From JBCCFK01 sp965262315 (lineage in GTDB: Bacteria > Actinomycetota > Acidimicrobiia > Acidimicrobiales > UBA8592): DNA of 64,000 nt. The position numbers and the translations under genes are program-made. The stretch is taken from positions 84,663 to 148,662 of the forward strand of contig CBDHFJ010000163.1 in the NCBI GenBank assembly GCA_965262315.1. Direction: 5' to 3'. Positions 17,833-26,334 of this stretch are shown piece by piece (position 1 is the stretch's first letter; each line of letters begins with the position of its first letter). A model generated the notes under the pieces. That model ran no database searches, was not told the DNA's origin, and saw nothing but the letters and a program-made list of their open reading frames with translations.

Positions 17833-19398
17833 TCAGATCGAGCGTCCGGTGCCCGCCCAGTACGGTGCCCTGAGCTCGCGCTTGAGCACCTTGCCGGTGC
17901 CGGTTCTCGGCATCTCGGCGACGAAGTCCACGCTGCGGGGCCGCTTGTAGCCGGCCAGCTTCTCGGTGCACCGGCGCAGGAGCTCACCGGCCAGAGTGTC
18001 GGTGGCCTCCACCCCGGGGCTCACCTCGACGACGGCCTTGACCTCTTCACCGAACTCGTCGTTCGGCACGCCGATGATCGCCACGTCGGCCACGTCGGAG
18101 TGCTCGGCGATGACGGCCTCGATCTCGGCGGGGTAGATGTTCACGCCGCCCGAGATGATCATGTCGATCTTGCGGTCGGAGAGCCACAGGTAGCCCTCGT
18201 CGTCGAGATACCCCACGTCGCCGGTGGTGAACACCCCCGGCTCGAGGTGCGCCTCGGCGGTCTTCTCCGGGGCGTTGTGGTACTCGAAGTCCATGCCCAT
18301 GGTGTTGCGGAAGTACAGGGTCCCCTCGTCGCCGACCCCCAGCCGGGTTCCCTCCTCGTCCACCACGATGACCTCGACGACCTCGAGCGGCTTCCCCACC
18401 GAACCACCCTTCCGCAGCCAGTCGTCCGCGCGGATGGTGGAGATGAACGAGCCCTCGGTCGAGCCGTAGTACTCGTGCACGACCGGACCGAACCAGTCGA
18501 TCATCGCCTGCTTCCAGGCCGGCGGGCATGGCGCCGCGCCGTGCCAGACCGCGACCAGCGTGCTCGAGTCCAGCGCGTCGCGTTCGGCGTCGGAGCAGTC
18601 GAGCATGCGTTTGAACTGGGTGGGCACGAGGTGGACGTTGGTGATCGCTGCCTCGCCGATGAGCCGGACCGTCTCTGCCCCGTCGAACTTGTGACGCATG
18701 ACGACCGACGACCCGTTGACCATCGGGAAGAACGTGAAGGCCCACTGCGCGGAGTGGTAGACGGGGCCGACGAGCAACGAGCGTCCACCGGAGGGCACGT
18801 ACTCACTCATGCCCGAGGCGATCAGCTGCATCACCTCGGTGGGGATGTCGGCGTTGCCGGCGAGTGAACCCCGGACACCCTTCGGACGGCCGGTCGTGCC
18901 CGAGGTGTAGAACATCGGGCCGCCCAGCCGTTGCGCGTCGTCGTCGAGGTCGGTGTCGGCCGCCGACGCGAGCGCCTCTTCGTACGGTTGGAATGGCTCG
19001 GCCGCAGCGTCGCCCACCAGGAGGGCGAGTTCGACCCCGGCCGCCCGGTCGTCGCCGAGCGCCTCGCTCGCCAGGTCGGCGAAGCGGGACCCCGCCACCA
19101 GCGCCCGGGCGCCCGAGTCCTCGAGGACGTACGCCACCTCGTCGGCCACCCAGTGCCAGTTGATGGGCACGTAGGTGATGCCTGCGTGCGCGCACGCCTG
19201 GAACAGCTCGAAGCACTCGCGGCGGTTGCCCATGAGCATCGCGACCGTGTCGCCCGCGCCGACGCCGGCGTCGGACAGGACGTTGATCAGGCGTCGGGTG
19301 CGCTCGTGGAGCTCGCTCCAGGTCGTCTCGCCGTACTCGTCGGCAATGGCGACGTCGTCGGGCTTGTCTGCCGCAAGGGTGTCCAACAGCTTGGGCAT
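17833..19398 (-). CDS. Fatty-acid/acid-CoA ligase (ANL superfamily)
   Basis: A 521-residue adenylate-forming enzyme that activates a carboxylic acid to the acyl-CoA via an acyl-AMP. Motifs are YTSGTTGRPKG (about residues 162-172), EYYGSTEG, TTGDVGYLD, the hinge DRKIDMIISGG and the catalytic-lysine region TGTGKVLKREL. It lies 85 nt upstream of the DUF35 gene on the same strand, so it likely feeds acyl-CoA to that module. The start ATG has GGAGG before it, and a TAGGGT box lies 31 nt upstream of the ATG. Confidence 0.92.
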   Translation of the reverse strand: MPKLLDTLAADKPDDVAIADEYGETTWSELHERTRRLINVLSDAGVGAGDTVAMLMGNRRECFELFQACAHAGITYVPINWHWVADEVAYVLEDSGARALVAGSRFADLASEALGDDRAAGVELALLVGDAAAEPFQPYEEALASAADTDLDDDAQRLGGPMFYTSGTTGRPKGVRGSLAGNADIPTEVMQLIASGMSEYVPSGGRSLLVGPVYHSAQWAFTFFPMVNGSSVVMRHKFDGAETVRLIGEAAITNVHLVPTQFKRMLDCSDAERDALDSSTLVAVWHGAAPCPPAWKQAMIDWFGPVVHEYYGSTEGSFISTIRADDWLRKGGSVGKPLEVVEVIVVDEEGTRLGVGDEGTLYFRNTMGMDFEYHNAPEKTAEAHLEPGVFTTGDVGYLDDEGYLWLSDRKIDMIISGGVNIYPAEIEAVIAEHSDVADVAIIGVPNDEFGEEVKAVVEVSPGVEATDTLAGELLRRCTEKLAGYKRPRSVDFVAEMPRTGTGKVLKRELRAPYWAGTGRSI

Positions 19399-19429
19399 CG
19401 TGGCCTCCGTCCGCATCCGGGTCGGGCGG

Positions 19430-19435
19430 ACCCTA
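19430..19435 (-). promoter_or_regulatory. Candidate -10 box for acyl-CoA ligase
   Basis: TAGGGT (within TATAGGGT) is followed by a 31-nt leader carrying GGAGG before the ATG at 19398. Confidence 0.4.
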
Positions 19436-19475
19436 TACGAACGACTCCGAGGATGGCGAGGGGGGCCGGGCAGCC

Positions 19476-21311
19476 TCAGTCGCCGAGTGTCCAGGGCCGC
19501 CGGTCGGCGGTGATGTCGACGAGCACGATGCCGTCGTCGGTCTGGACCGTCAGCTCCACCGTCTGCCCGGCGGTGGTGACCAGGTCGGCGGTCGTCAGCG
19601 CCGGAACGCCGTCGACGGCGATGATCAGATCGCCGGGGGAGATCGCCGTCTCGGCCGCCGGCCGGTCGGGCGGGGCGTTCAGAACCTCGAAGCCGCCGCC
19701 ATCGAGGGGCTGGAGCTCCAGCCCGAGGATCCCGGACGGTGCTCGGCAGACCGTGCCGTCGTCGGGGACCGCCAGGTCGACGAGGTACGCGGCGACGAGC
19801 TCGTCGACGCAGCTGTTCCCCTGACCAGCGATGGTGTGGCCGTCGCCCACGTAGGTGACGAGGGCCGACCCGTCGAGCTGGTCGGCGAGGATCTCGGCCC
19901 ATCGCAGCGGGGTGGCCGGGTCGTGGGTGCCACCGATCACCAGCGTCGGCGGGACCGGGACGCCGGTCGGGTCAGGGAGCGGCTCGCCTGCCACGGGCCA
20001 GCCCTCGCAGCTCGCGCCGGCCAGGAGGGCGCCGAGGACGGGCGCCACCTCCAGCGTCAGCTCCGCGTCGACCAGCGCCTGGTCCCGGTCAGCGGCATAC
20101 GCCTGGTCGGCACACATGATCGCCAGGTTGGAACCGCGGTAGATGTCGCTGAAGTCGCCGGCGTCGTCGACGAACCACAGCTCCGCCAGGAACTCGACGA
20201 GTTCGATGTCACCGGCCAGGGCGTCGCCGAGGGCGTCGGTGAAGATCTCCCACGCGTCGGGGACGTAGATGGCGAACAGGGTGGCGCCGATCAGCGACGA
20301 GCGGTCGGTCAGCCCGAGCGGGCCGGTGGGGCTCGCGCTGTCCAGCTCGGCGAGAAGGGTGTCGACCGCATCGAGCACCCCGACGTCGCGGACGGCGCAC
20401 GACGGTTCGAGCTCGCAGGTGCGATCGATCCGGCCCAGGGCGGCGTCGAAGTCCCGAGCGTTCTCGGCGAGCTCCGCCGACGAGAGTCCGGGTGGGAAGG
20501 CGCCGTCGAGGACGAGGGCCCGGACTCGGTCGGGGAACAGCGCGGCGTACACCGCCCCCAGCCGGGTTCCGTAGCTGTAGCCGAGATAGGTGAGCTGCTC
20601 GTCGCCGAGCGCCCGGCGGAGCAGGTCGAGATCGCGAGCCGTGTTCACCGTGCCCACCTCGCCCAGGAGGTCGGGGGCCGATGCGGTACAGGTGGCGCCC
20701 GCGTCGGCAGTGTCTGCGGCGTACCGCTCCAGGTCGTCGGCGAATCCGTCCGTGAGATCGACCACTTCGTTGAGGCCGGCGGCCACGTCGGTGATGCAGA
20801 TCAGGCCGCTGCTGTCTCCGACCCCACGCGGGTCCCACGTGACGAGATCGAAGCGCTCGACGACCGTGGCTGGCAGCGCCGGTCCTCCGCCGGCGAGCCA
20901 CTCGATGCCCGAGCCGCCGGGCCCTCCGGGGTTGAGCAGCAGGCTCCCGACCCGCAGCGCCGGATCAGCGGTGAGCACGCGGGCGACGGCGAGATCGACC
21001 CTCGGCCCCTCAGGGTCGTCGTAGTCGATCGGCACTGCGAGCGTGGCGCACTCCAGCGGGCCGCAGGGCTCCCAACTCAGCTCGTCGATCGGCACGGGCA
21101 CCGCGGTGGGCGCCGCCGGCGCAGTGGCGACCGCGGGCTCGACGGTGGGAGTCGGAACCGGCTCGTCGGTAGCCGCCGGAGTGGCAGTGGCTGCGGGTGC
21201 GGTGGCGGTGGGCTGTGGGGCCGACTCGGTCGGGTTGCCGCCCGACGAGCATGCGGCTGCGACGAGCAGGGCCACCAGCGCGACCGCCAGGCGGCCGCAC
21301 CGCTCAGCCAC
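19476..21311 (-). CDS. TAP-like alpha/beta hydrolase lipoprotein with C-terminal PDZ-like domain
   Basis: A 611-residue secreted lipoprotein. Residues 1-21 form a signal peptide ending in the lipobox AAAC (Cys21), followed by a Pro/Thr/Ala-rich linker to about residue 75. The hydrolase has the oxyanion NPGGPGGSG, nucleophile GYSYGTR (Ser near 245), GGTHDPATP and GDGHTIAG, as in mycobacterial and Streptomyces tripeptidyl aminopeptidase-like esterases. The final 95 or so residues (ISPGDLIIAVDGVPALTT) look like a PDZ domain, unusual for this family. The GTG start overlaps the end of the TIM-barrel gene by 8 nt. Confidence 0.82.
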   Translation of the reverse strand: MAERCGRLAVALVALLVAAACSSGGNPTESAPQPTATAPAATATPAATDEPVPTPTVEPAVATAPAAPTAVPVPIDELSWEPCGPLECATLAVPIDYDDPEGPRVDLAVARVLTADPALRVGSLLLNPGGPGGSGIEWLAGGGPALPATVVERFDLVTWDPRGVGDSSGLICITDVAAGLNEVVDLTDGFADDLERYAADTADAGATCTASAPDLLGEVGTVNTARDLDLLRRALGDEQLTYLGYSYGTRLGAVYAALFPDRVRALVLDGAFPPGLSSAELAENARDFDAALGRIDRTCELEPSCAVRDVGVLDAVDTLLAELDSASPTGPLGLTDRSSLIGATLFAIYVPDAWEIFTDALGDALAGDIELVEFLAELWFVDDAGDFSDIYRGSNLAIMCADQAYAADRDQALVDAELTLEVAPVLGALLAGASCEGWPVAGEPLPDPTGVPVPPTLVIGGTHDPATPLRWAEILADQLDGSALVTYVGDGHTIAGQGNSCVDELVAAYLVDLAVPDDGTVCRAPSGILGLELQPLDGGGFEVLNAPPDRPAAETAISPGDLIIAVDGVPALTTADLVTTAGQTVELTVQTDDGIVLVDITADRRPWTLGD

Positions 21312-22161
21312 GAGCCCGTTCGAGTACGGCGCGCATGCCGTCGTGCACGGTGGTGGCCGCCTCGGCGACTGGCATCGCCCAGAGCGCCCGCGATGGCACC
21401 TCGAGACTGATGGGGCAGGCGGCACCCACGCGGTCCAGGTGCTGGACGATCGACACCAGATCGAACTCCCCAGCGCCCGGAGCGACGCGGTTGGAGAGGG
21501 TGTCGGTGTAGTAGTCGGGCTCGTCGGGGAGGATCGGCCCGTCGTTCAGCTGGATGCAGAAGATGCGGTCTCCTGGCAGCGTGAGGATGTCGGCAGGGTT
21601 GTTGGTGGAGCGGGTGAGGTGCCAGCTGTCCACGCAGAATCCCGCGTTGGGGCGATCCACCCGTTCGACGAGCTCGAGGGCATCGGCTGCCGTCTCGATG
21701 TCGGTCATCTGCGGGACGAACTCCAGTGCGACGTCGATGCCGTGATCGGCGGCCCGGTCGCACATGGTGCCGAATCCGGGCGCGGCGGTGGCCGGGTCGC
21801 CGACGCCGCGGCCGATGGCCTGGAGGTAGACACAGCCGAAGCGCTCGGCGAGGTCCCAGGCCGCCTCTTCGAACGCGAGCTGCTCTTCGCTGGGGTTCGG
21901 GTCGGGGGTCCATTGGGCCGCGACCTCCATGCCCCAGATCCGCAGGCCCGTGTCGGCCAAGGCCTGGTGGAGTCGCTCGACGTGCGCCGGATCGTCCCGG
22001 AGTGTGCGCCAGCGGCGCACGAACAGTCCGATGGCGTCGAAGCCGGCCGCCGCGGCGGCGTGGACCCGGTCGACGGGATCCTCGTCGGGGTGTCGACTCA
22101 TGTGATCCCAGACCAGATCGGTCGGGCCGAGGCGGTCGGGGCTAGGTTGCAGTTCGCTCAC
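21304..22161 (-). CDS. Sugar phosphate isomerase/epimerase-like TIM barrel
   Basis: A 285-residue AP-endonuclease-2-like/xylose-isomerase-like TIM barrel. It contains VHAAAAAGFDAIGLF, the metal-binding ALEFVPQ and FCVDSWHLTRS, and IFCIQLNDGP. It probably isomerises or epimerises a keto sugar or inositol-like substrate with a divalent metal. It is the first gene of an operon with the TAP-like lipoprotein. The GTG start lies 7 nt after a TACCCT box shared with the divergent SDR promoter. Confidence 0.78.
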   Translation of the reverse strand: MSELQPSPDRLGPTDLVWDHMSRHPDEDPVDRVHAAAAAGFDAIGLFVRRWRTLRDDPAHVERLHQALADTGLRIWGMEVAAQWTPDPNPSEEQLAFEEAAWDLAERFGCVYLQAIGRGVGDPATAAPGFGTMCDRAADHGIDVALEFVPQMTDIETAADALELVERVDRPNAGFCVDSWHLTRSTNNPADILTLPGDRIFCIQLNDGPILPDEPDYYTDTLSNRVAPGAGEFDLVSIVQHLDRVGAACPISLEVPSRALWAMPVAEAATTVHDGMRAVLERARG

Positions 22162-22168
22162 GGCAGAG

Positions 22169-22178
22169 AGGGTAGGGG
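22169..22178. promoter_or_regulatory. Bidirectional -10 element shared by divergent leaderless genes
   Basis: On the minus strand TACCCT (22174-22169) stands 7 nt before the GTG at 22161. On the plus strand TAGGGG (22173-22178) stands 7 nt before the ATG at 22186. The two boxes share the TA at 22173-22174, and only 24 nt separate the start codons. This fits one symmetric promoter firing both ways. Confidence 0.5.
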
Positions 22179-22185
22179 GTCACGG

Positions 22186-23025
22186 ATGCGAGGGCTCGAC
22201 GGCAAGGTCGCGGTGGTCACGGGGGCGGCTCGACAACGAGGTATCGGACGAGCGATCGCGCTGCGGCTCGCCGAGGAGGGTTGCGACGTGGTCGTCACCG
22301 GCTATCCGCGCGATCCGGCCAGCTACCCCGAGCACGAGCGGGCGCAGGGCTGGCGCGGAGTCGCGTCGGTGGCCGAGGAGATCGAGACCATGGGTCGCGG
22401 TGGTCTCGCGGTCGAGGGTGATGTCGCGGTGGCCGCCGACGTCGACGCCATGGTGTCGGCCACGGTCGAGCGGTTCGGTCGGGTCGACGTCCTGGTCAAC
22501 AATGCGGCGCTCCCCAGCGAGGCCGGGAAGGCACCGATCCTCGACATGGACGACGAGAACTGGTTCCGCACCGTCGACGTGAACCTCAACGGGCTCTACC
22601 TCGTGACCCGAGGCTTCGGGCGGTTGATGCGCGACGGTGGCGACGGCGGCTGCATCGTCAACATCTCGTCGGCGGCCGGTCGGGTCGGGCTCGCCGCCTA
22701 CGGCGCGTACTGCGCCACCAAGTGGGCGATGGTGGGCATGACCCAGCAGCTCGCCCTCGAACTCGCCGGCGACGGCATCCGCGTGAACTGCATCTGCCCC
22801 GGGTCGACCGACACCGACATGATGGACAGCACGTTCCGCCGCAACGCCGAGGTCGCGGGCGTCAGCTTCGAGAAGGTCAAGGCCGGCATCGGGCCCCGGC
22901 TCCCGCTCGGCCGCCAGGGCCGCGCCGAAGAACAGGCTGCGGCGGTGGCCTTCCTGGCCAGCGACGACGCGAGCTACATCACCGGTCAGACGCTCAACGT
23001 CGACGGCGGCATGCGCTTCGACTGA
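22186..23025 (+). CDS. Short-chain dehydrogenase/reductase (SDR)
   Basis: A 279-residue classical SDR. Visible motifs are TGAARQRGIGRA for the cofactor, DVLVNNAALP, NISSAAG with the catalytic Ser, YCATK for Tyr/Lys, and NVDGGMRFD at the C-terminus. It is expected to be an NAD(P)-dependent alcohol dehydrogenase or ketoreductase of unknown substrate. It diverges from the TIM-barrel gene with 24 nt between starts and converges with the flavodoxin-like gene. Confidence 0.87.
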   Translation: MRGLDGKVAVVTGAARQRGIGRAIALRLAEEGCDVVVTGYPRDPASYPEHERAQGWRGVASVAEEIETMGRGGLAVEGDVAVAADVDAMVSATVERFGRVDVLVNNAALPSEAGKAPILDMDDENWFRTVDVNLNGLYLVTRGFGRLMRDGGDGGCIVNISSAAGRVGLAAYGAYCATKWAMVGMTQQLALELAGDGIRVNCICPGSTDTDMMDSTFRRNAEVAGVSFEKVKAGIGPRLPLGRQGRAEEQAAAVAFLASDDASYITGQTLNVDGGMRFD

Positions 23026-23035
23026 CGCCCCGGGC

Positions 23036-23467
23036 TCAGGCCTCGGTGAGCTCGGCGGCCTCGAGGGCGTTGGTGACGAAGTCGGGCACGCCCTGATCGA
23101 GGCGACGCCGGTGGAACCCGGCACGAGCCACCACGTCGGCGCCCTGGCGTTCGGCCCAATCGGCCAGCTTGCTCAGCGAGCCGTTGGGGCTGATCTCATA
23201 CGTCACGAACACCGCGGTCTTCTTGTGGGCGATCGACGGCAGCGTCGCCAGCTTGCCCAGCTGTGCGGGGCGGGCGGCGAGGCCGAAGAGACCGTCGGTC
23301 CAGGTGCCGATCACCAGGAGGTCGGCACGCAGGACGAACTGGGCGTCGAAGTTGGTGACGGGGTAGGCGCCGGCGTTGGCGCCCTGGATCCCGAACTCTT
23401 CGGCGATCTTCTCGGCGGCCCGTTCGGTGCCACCCCGGAGGCTCTGGTACAGGACTGCAACGTTCAT
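23036..23467 (-). CDS. Flavodoxin-like protein
   Basis: A 143-residue alpha/beta protein beginning MNVAVLYQSLRGGTERAAEKIAEEF, the first strand and FMN phosphate-binding loop of flavodoxins (T/S-rich loop SLRGGT). DLLVIGTWTDGLFG resembles the second flavin loop. It could carry electrons to enzymes such as the P450s nearby, but that is conjecture. A TATCAT box lies 9 nt before the ATG. Confidence 0.7.
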   Translation of the reverse strand: MNVAVLYQSLRGGTERAAEKIAEEFGIQGANAGAYPVTNFDAQFVLRADLLVIGTWTDGLFGLAARPAQLGKLATLPSIAHKKTAVFVTYEISPNGSLSKLADWAERQGADVVARAGFHRRRLDQGVPDFVTNALEAAELTEA

Positions 23468-23518
23468 GGTGCGCCGATGATAGCTCCCGTGGTCGGCCGC
23501 GCCCGCGCTGGAGCGGCG

Positions 23519-24124
23519 TCAGCAGGGGTCGTACTGGATGTAGCGGCGGGTGGCGGCCGCGTGTTCGTCCCCGTGGATGGCGCCGATCAACCACAAGGCC
23601 ATGTCGATACCGGCAGAGACCCCTTGGCTGGTGACGACGTTGCCGTCCTGCACCCACCGTTGGTCCCGCACCAAGGTGCAGTCACCGCGAGCCGCCAAGG
23701 TGTCCTCGAAGCCCCAGTGGGTGGCGACGCGTCGGTCACGGGCGACGCCCGAGGCCACCAGCAACAGCGAGCCAGTGCACACGCTGGTGACCCACTCCGC
23801 AGGCGCTGCAACGCTGCGGATCCAGTCCAGGAGGTCATCGTTGTCGACCTCGCGGCGCGTGCCCATCCCGCCCGGCACGAGCACCACGTCCAGGTCGGGG
23901 TGGTCGGCGGTGGTGTGATCGGGCAGCACCCGCATGCCCTTGCCGCACGTCACCGGGTCGGGACGTTCTGCGATGAGGTGCGCCGAGTCGACCGGGCCGC
24001 CCGCCTGCTCCTGGAGCATGGCGGACGCGGTGATCACCTCCCAGGGGCCGACGAAATCGAGCTCCTCGGCCCCGTCGAAGACGAGCAGGCCGAAGGTGCG
24101 GGCGCGGTCGGGGTCGGTGGTCAT
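23519..24124 (-). CDS. DJ-1/PfpI family protein, isonitrile hydratase-like
   Basis: A 201-residue DJ-1/PfpI domain. LLVFDGAEELDFVGPWEV opens the domain, VTSVCTGSLLLVASG holds the nucleophile-elbow Cys, and THWGFEDTLAARG follows, as in isonitrile hydratases. Its ATG overlaps the stop of the GlxA-type regulator (ATGA), so the two are co-translated. It is paralogous to that regulator's N-terminal domain. It may hydrolyse or hydrate a small molecule that the regulator also senses. Confidence 0.83.
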   Translation of the reverse strand: MTTDPDRARTFGLLVFDGAEELDFVGPWEVITASAMLQEQAGGPVDSAHLIAERPDPVTCGKGMRVLPDHTTADHPDLDVVLVPGGMGTRREVDNDDLLDWIRSVAAPAEWVTSVCTGSLLLVASGVARDRRVATHWGFEDTLAARGDCTLVRDQRWVQDGNVVTSQGVSAGIDMALWLIGAIHGDEHAAATRRYIQYDPC

Positions 24125-25146
24125 CGCTGGGCTCCGATGGGTTCGGGGGTCGAGTCGTGGGTGAAGCGGCGCCGGTAGGCGCCGGGGGACGCTCCGAGTG
24201 AGCGGCGGAAGGCTCGGCGCATGGTCTCGGCTGTGCCGAACCCGCAGCGCTCGGCGATCACGTCGGTGGTGTCGTCGGAGGACTCGAGCAGCCGCCTCGC
24301 GGCCTCGACCCGGACCTGTTCGACGTAGCGGCCCGGAGGACACCCGACCTCTCGGGTGAACACGCGGGTGAAGTTGCGGGTGCTCATCGCCGCGGCTGCG
24401 GCGAGCGTCGGGACCCCGAGGTCGGCGCCCGGGTCGACGTGGATCAGGTCCACGGCGGCGCGAACGCCGTCGTGGACCGCCGCTCCGGACCAGACCGGCG
24501 CGGCGAACTGTCCCTGGCCACCCGGTCGGCGAAGGAACATGACCAGCCACTGCGCGACGGTCTGCGCGAGGTCGGCGCCGTGGTCGTCCTCGACGAGCGC
24601 GAGCGCCATGTCGATGCCGGCGGTCACGCCGGCGGACGTCCAGATGCGGCCATCGCGGATGTGAATGGGCTCGGGGTCGACGTCGACCTCGGGGTGGGTG
24701 GCGGCCAGCCGCGGGGCTCGAGCCCAGTGTGTGGTCACCCGGCGGCCCGTCAGCAGGCCGGCTGCGGCGAGCAGGAACGTCCCGGAGCACACCGAGGTGA
24801 TCCTCCGGCACGCCGGCGCTGCCGACCGGATCCAATCCACCAGCGCGCGTTCGTCGCAGGCGTCGTGCACGCCGGTGCCACCGGCTACGACGAGGGTGTC
24901 GACGGCGGTGGGGTCGATCGCGGCCAACGGGACCGTGTCGCCGAGTGCCATCCCGCTCTCGGACGGCACGCTGCCGCCCGTCAGGCTGGCGACGACCAGG
25001 CGATAGGGACCCGTCGCCGCGGCCCCGGACAGCAGGGCGTTCGCGCCGGCGAAGACCTCGTGGGGTCCCGCGGCGTCCAGGACCTGGTGGCCGGGGTAGA
25101 CGACCAGCACCACCAACGGGTCAGTCGAGGAGATCGTCGGATGCAT
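24121..25146 (-). CDS. GlxA-family transcriptional regulator (DJ-1 + AraC HTH)
   Basis: A 341-residue regulator. Residues 1-175 form a DJ-1/PfpI-like sensor (VVLVVYPGHQVLDAAGP, ITSVCSGTFLLAAAG, AGVTAGIDMAL). Residues about 225-335 are an AraC-type double helix-turn-helix (MSTRNFTRVFTREVG, IAERCGFGTAETMRRAF, GASPGAYRRRF). It probably senses a small metabolite and controls its own operon, which ends with the DJ-1 enzyme. The start MHPTISSTD is chosen because the family starts close to this strand; the frame remains open to 25260. Confidence 0.85.
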   Translation of the reverse strand: MHPTISSTDPLVVLVVYPGHQVLDAAGPHEVFAGANALLSGAAATGPYRLVVASLTGGSVPSESGMALGDTVPLAAIDPTAVDTLVVAGGTGVHDACDERALVDWIRSAAPACRRITSVCSGTFLLAAAGLLTGRRVTTHWARAPRLAATHPEVDVDPEPIHIRDGRIWTSAGVTAGIDMALALVEDDHGADLAQTVAQWLVMFLRRPGGQGQFAAPVWSGAAVHDGVRAAVDLIHVDPGADLGVPTLAAAAAMSTRNFTRVFTREVGCPPGRYVEQVRVEAARRLLESSDDTTDVIAERCGFGTAETMRRAFRRSLGASPGAYRRRFTHDSTPEPIGAQR

Positions 25147-25384
25147 GGCTTGATCGTCGTCCCCGGCAGTGCTGGCGTCAACGACACCGACCCCACGTAT
25201 TGCGCCACCCCGAGGTCGGCGGGGCCCGATCGCTGCCGCTCGGCGCGTGTCGTCGGTCATCTCGCCGGCCGCGTGACCCCGGTGCGCTCGCGTGGGTCCA
25301 GGGCGCGCCGGCGTCGGGCGTGTCCGGATCGTTCGCGGTGCGTGGGTCCCGGGCGCGGCCGGGTGGTTCGCTGGCGCGCTGGTG

Positions 25385-26227
25385 TCAGGCGCCCAGTTCG
25401 GTGCCGAGGAAGGTCGCCATCGCCTGCTCGGCCGCCAGGCCGCCCTCGACCTCGGTGTCGGTCACCTTGCTCAGCCAGGTGCTGGACACGTAGCCCGCCT
25501 CGACGGCGCCGACGTCCTCGTCGATCGAGTACTCGTCGGTTTCCATCTTTCCCCAGTTGAACTTCAGGTAGTAGGCGTCCTCGTGGCCTTCCTTGGGCTC
25601 GACGTCCACGGTGGTCATCGTGCGGGGGACCCGCGAGCCGACCGTCGTCCGGCGGACGCCCTTGAGCTCGTCGAGTTCGAGGTTGGGCACGTTGATGTTC
25701 AGCGTGGCGGCCTCGGGCAGCGGGTTGGCAACGAGGTCCTCGACCGCGGCCGCGGCCACCGCGGCGGCGGTTTCCCACTTCTGGCCCTTGATCATCTCGT
25801 CCCAGCCCTGGCCCATCACCCCGCCCATGGTGACGGCCTGACTGACCGCCACGCCGGTGATGCCGCCGGTTCGTGCCGTGACCGCGGCCCCGATGGTCCC
25901 CGAGTGATACACGGCACGGCCGACGTTGGCGCCGGGGTTGATACCGGAGACGACCAGGTCGAACGGGTCGCCCAGCGCCCCGAGCCGGGCGAACATGACG
26001 CACAGGGCCGGTGGCCCCGAGATGGCCCATGCCTCCTCGATGCCCTCGATGTGGGCCCGATGCATCTCCGGTCGGATCAGATGCAGCGCACCGAACGCGG
26101 CGGAGGCGCCGCTGTACTCGCTGTCGGGCGCCCCCACCACCACGTCGCCGAAGGGCAGCATGGCCCGGGCGAGGACATGCAGTCCGATCGAGTCGATTCC
26201 GTCGTCGTTGGTCACCAGGATGCGCAC
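25385..26227 (-). CDS. surE: 5'/3'-nucleotidase SurE
   Basis: A 280-residue SurE phosphatase acting on nucleoside monophosphates. It has the hallmark start RILVTNDDGIDSIG with metal-binding Asp-Asp, then APDSEYSGASAA, DLVVSGINPGANVG and SGTIGAA. The C-terminus is slightly longer than the E. coli protein. The GTG at 26227 is chosen over an earlier GTG because SurE begins MRIL and a TAGGGT box stands exactly 7 nt upstream, covering the alternative start. It diverges from the GGDEF gene with 107 nt between. Confidence 0.9.
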   Translation of the reverse strand: MRILVTNDDGIDSIGLHVLARAMLPFGDVVVGAPDSEYSGASAAFGALHLIRPEMHRAHIEGIEEAWAISGPPALCVMFARLGALGDPFDLVVSGINPGANVGRAVYHSGTIGAAVTARTGGITGVAVSQAVTMGGVMGQGWDEMIKGQKWETAAAVAAAAVEDLVANPLPEAATLNINVPNLELDELKGVRRTTVGSRVPRTMTTVDVEPKEGHEDAYYLKFNWGKMETDEYSIDEDVGAVEAGYVSSTWLSKVTDTEVEGGLAAEQAMATFLGTELGA

Positions 26228-26234
26228 GGCTCGC

Positions 26235-26240
26235 ACCCTA
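26235..26240 (-). promoter_or_regulatory. -10 box, leaderless surE
   Basis: TAGGGT is separated by 7 nt from the surE GTG at 26227. Confidence 0.5.
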
Positions 26241-26334
26241 CACACTGAGCGTGAATGGCCGGTCAGCGCTGCGTGAACCGTTCCCCCCGGCCACCTCGCC
26301 TCAACGCGGCCGGTTTCGTGCCGATTGAACCGCG

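Noticed and set aside
25147..25260. N-terminal extension of the GlxA regulator starting MTDDTRRAA
   Set aside because: The added residues are low-complexity Arg/Gly/Ala and lie outside the family's domain; ATG at 25146 fits the usual length.
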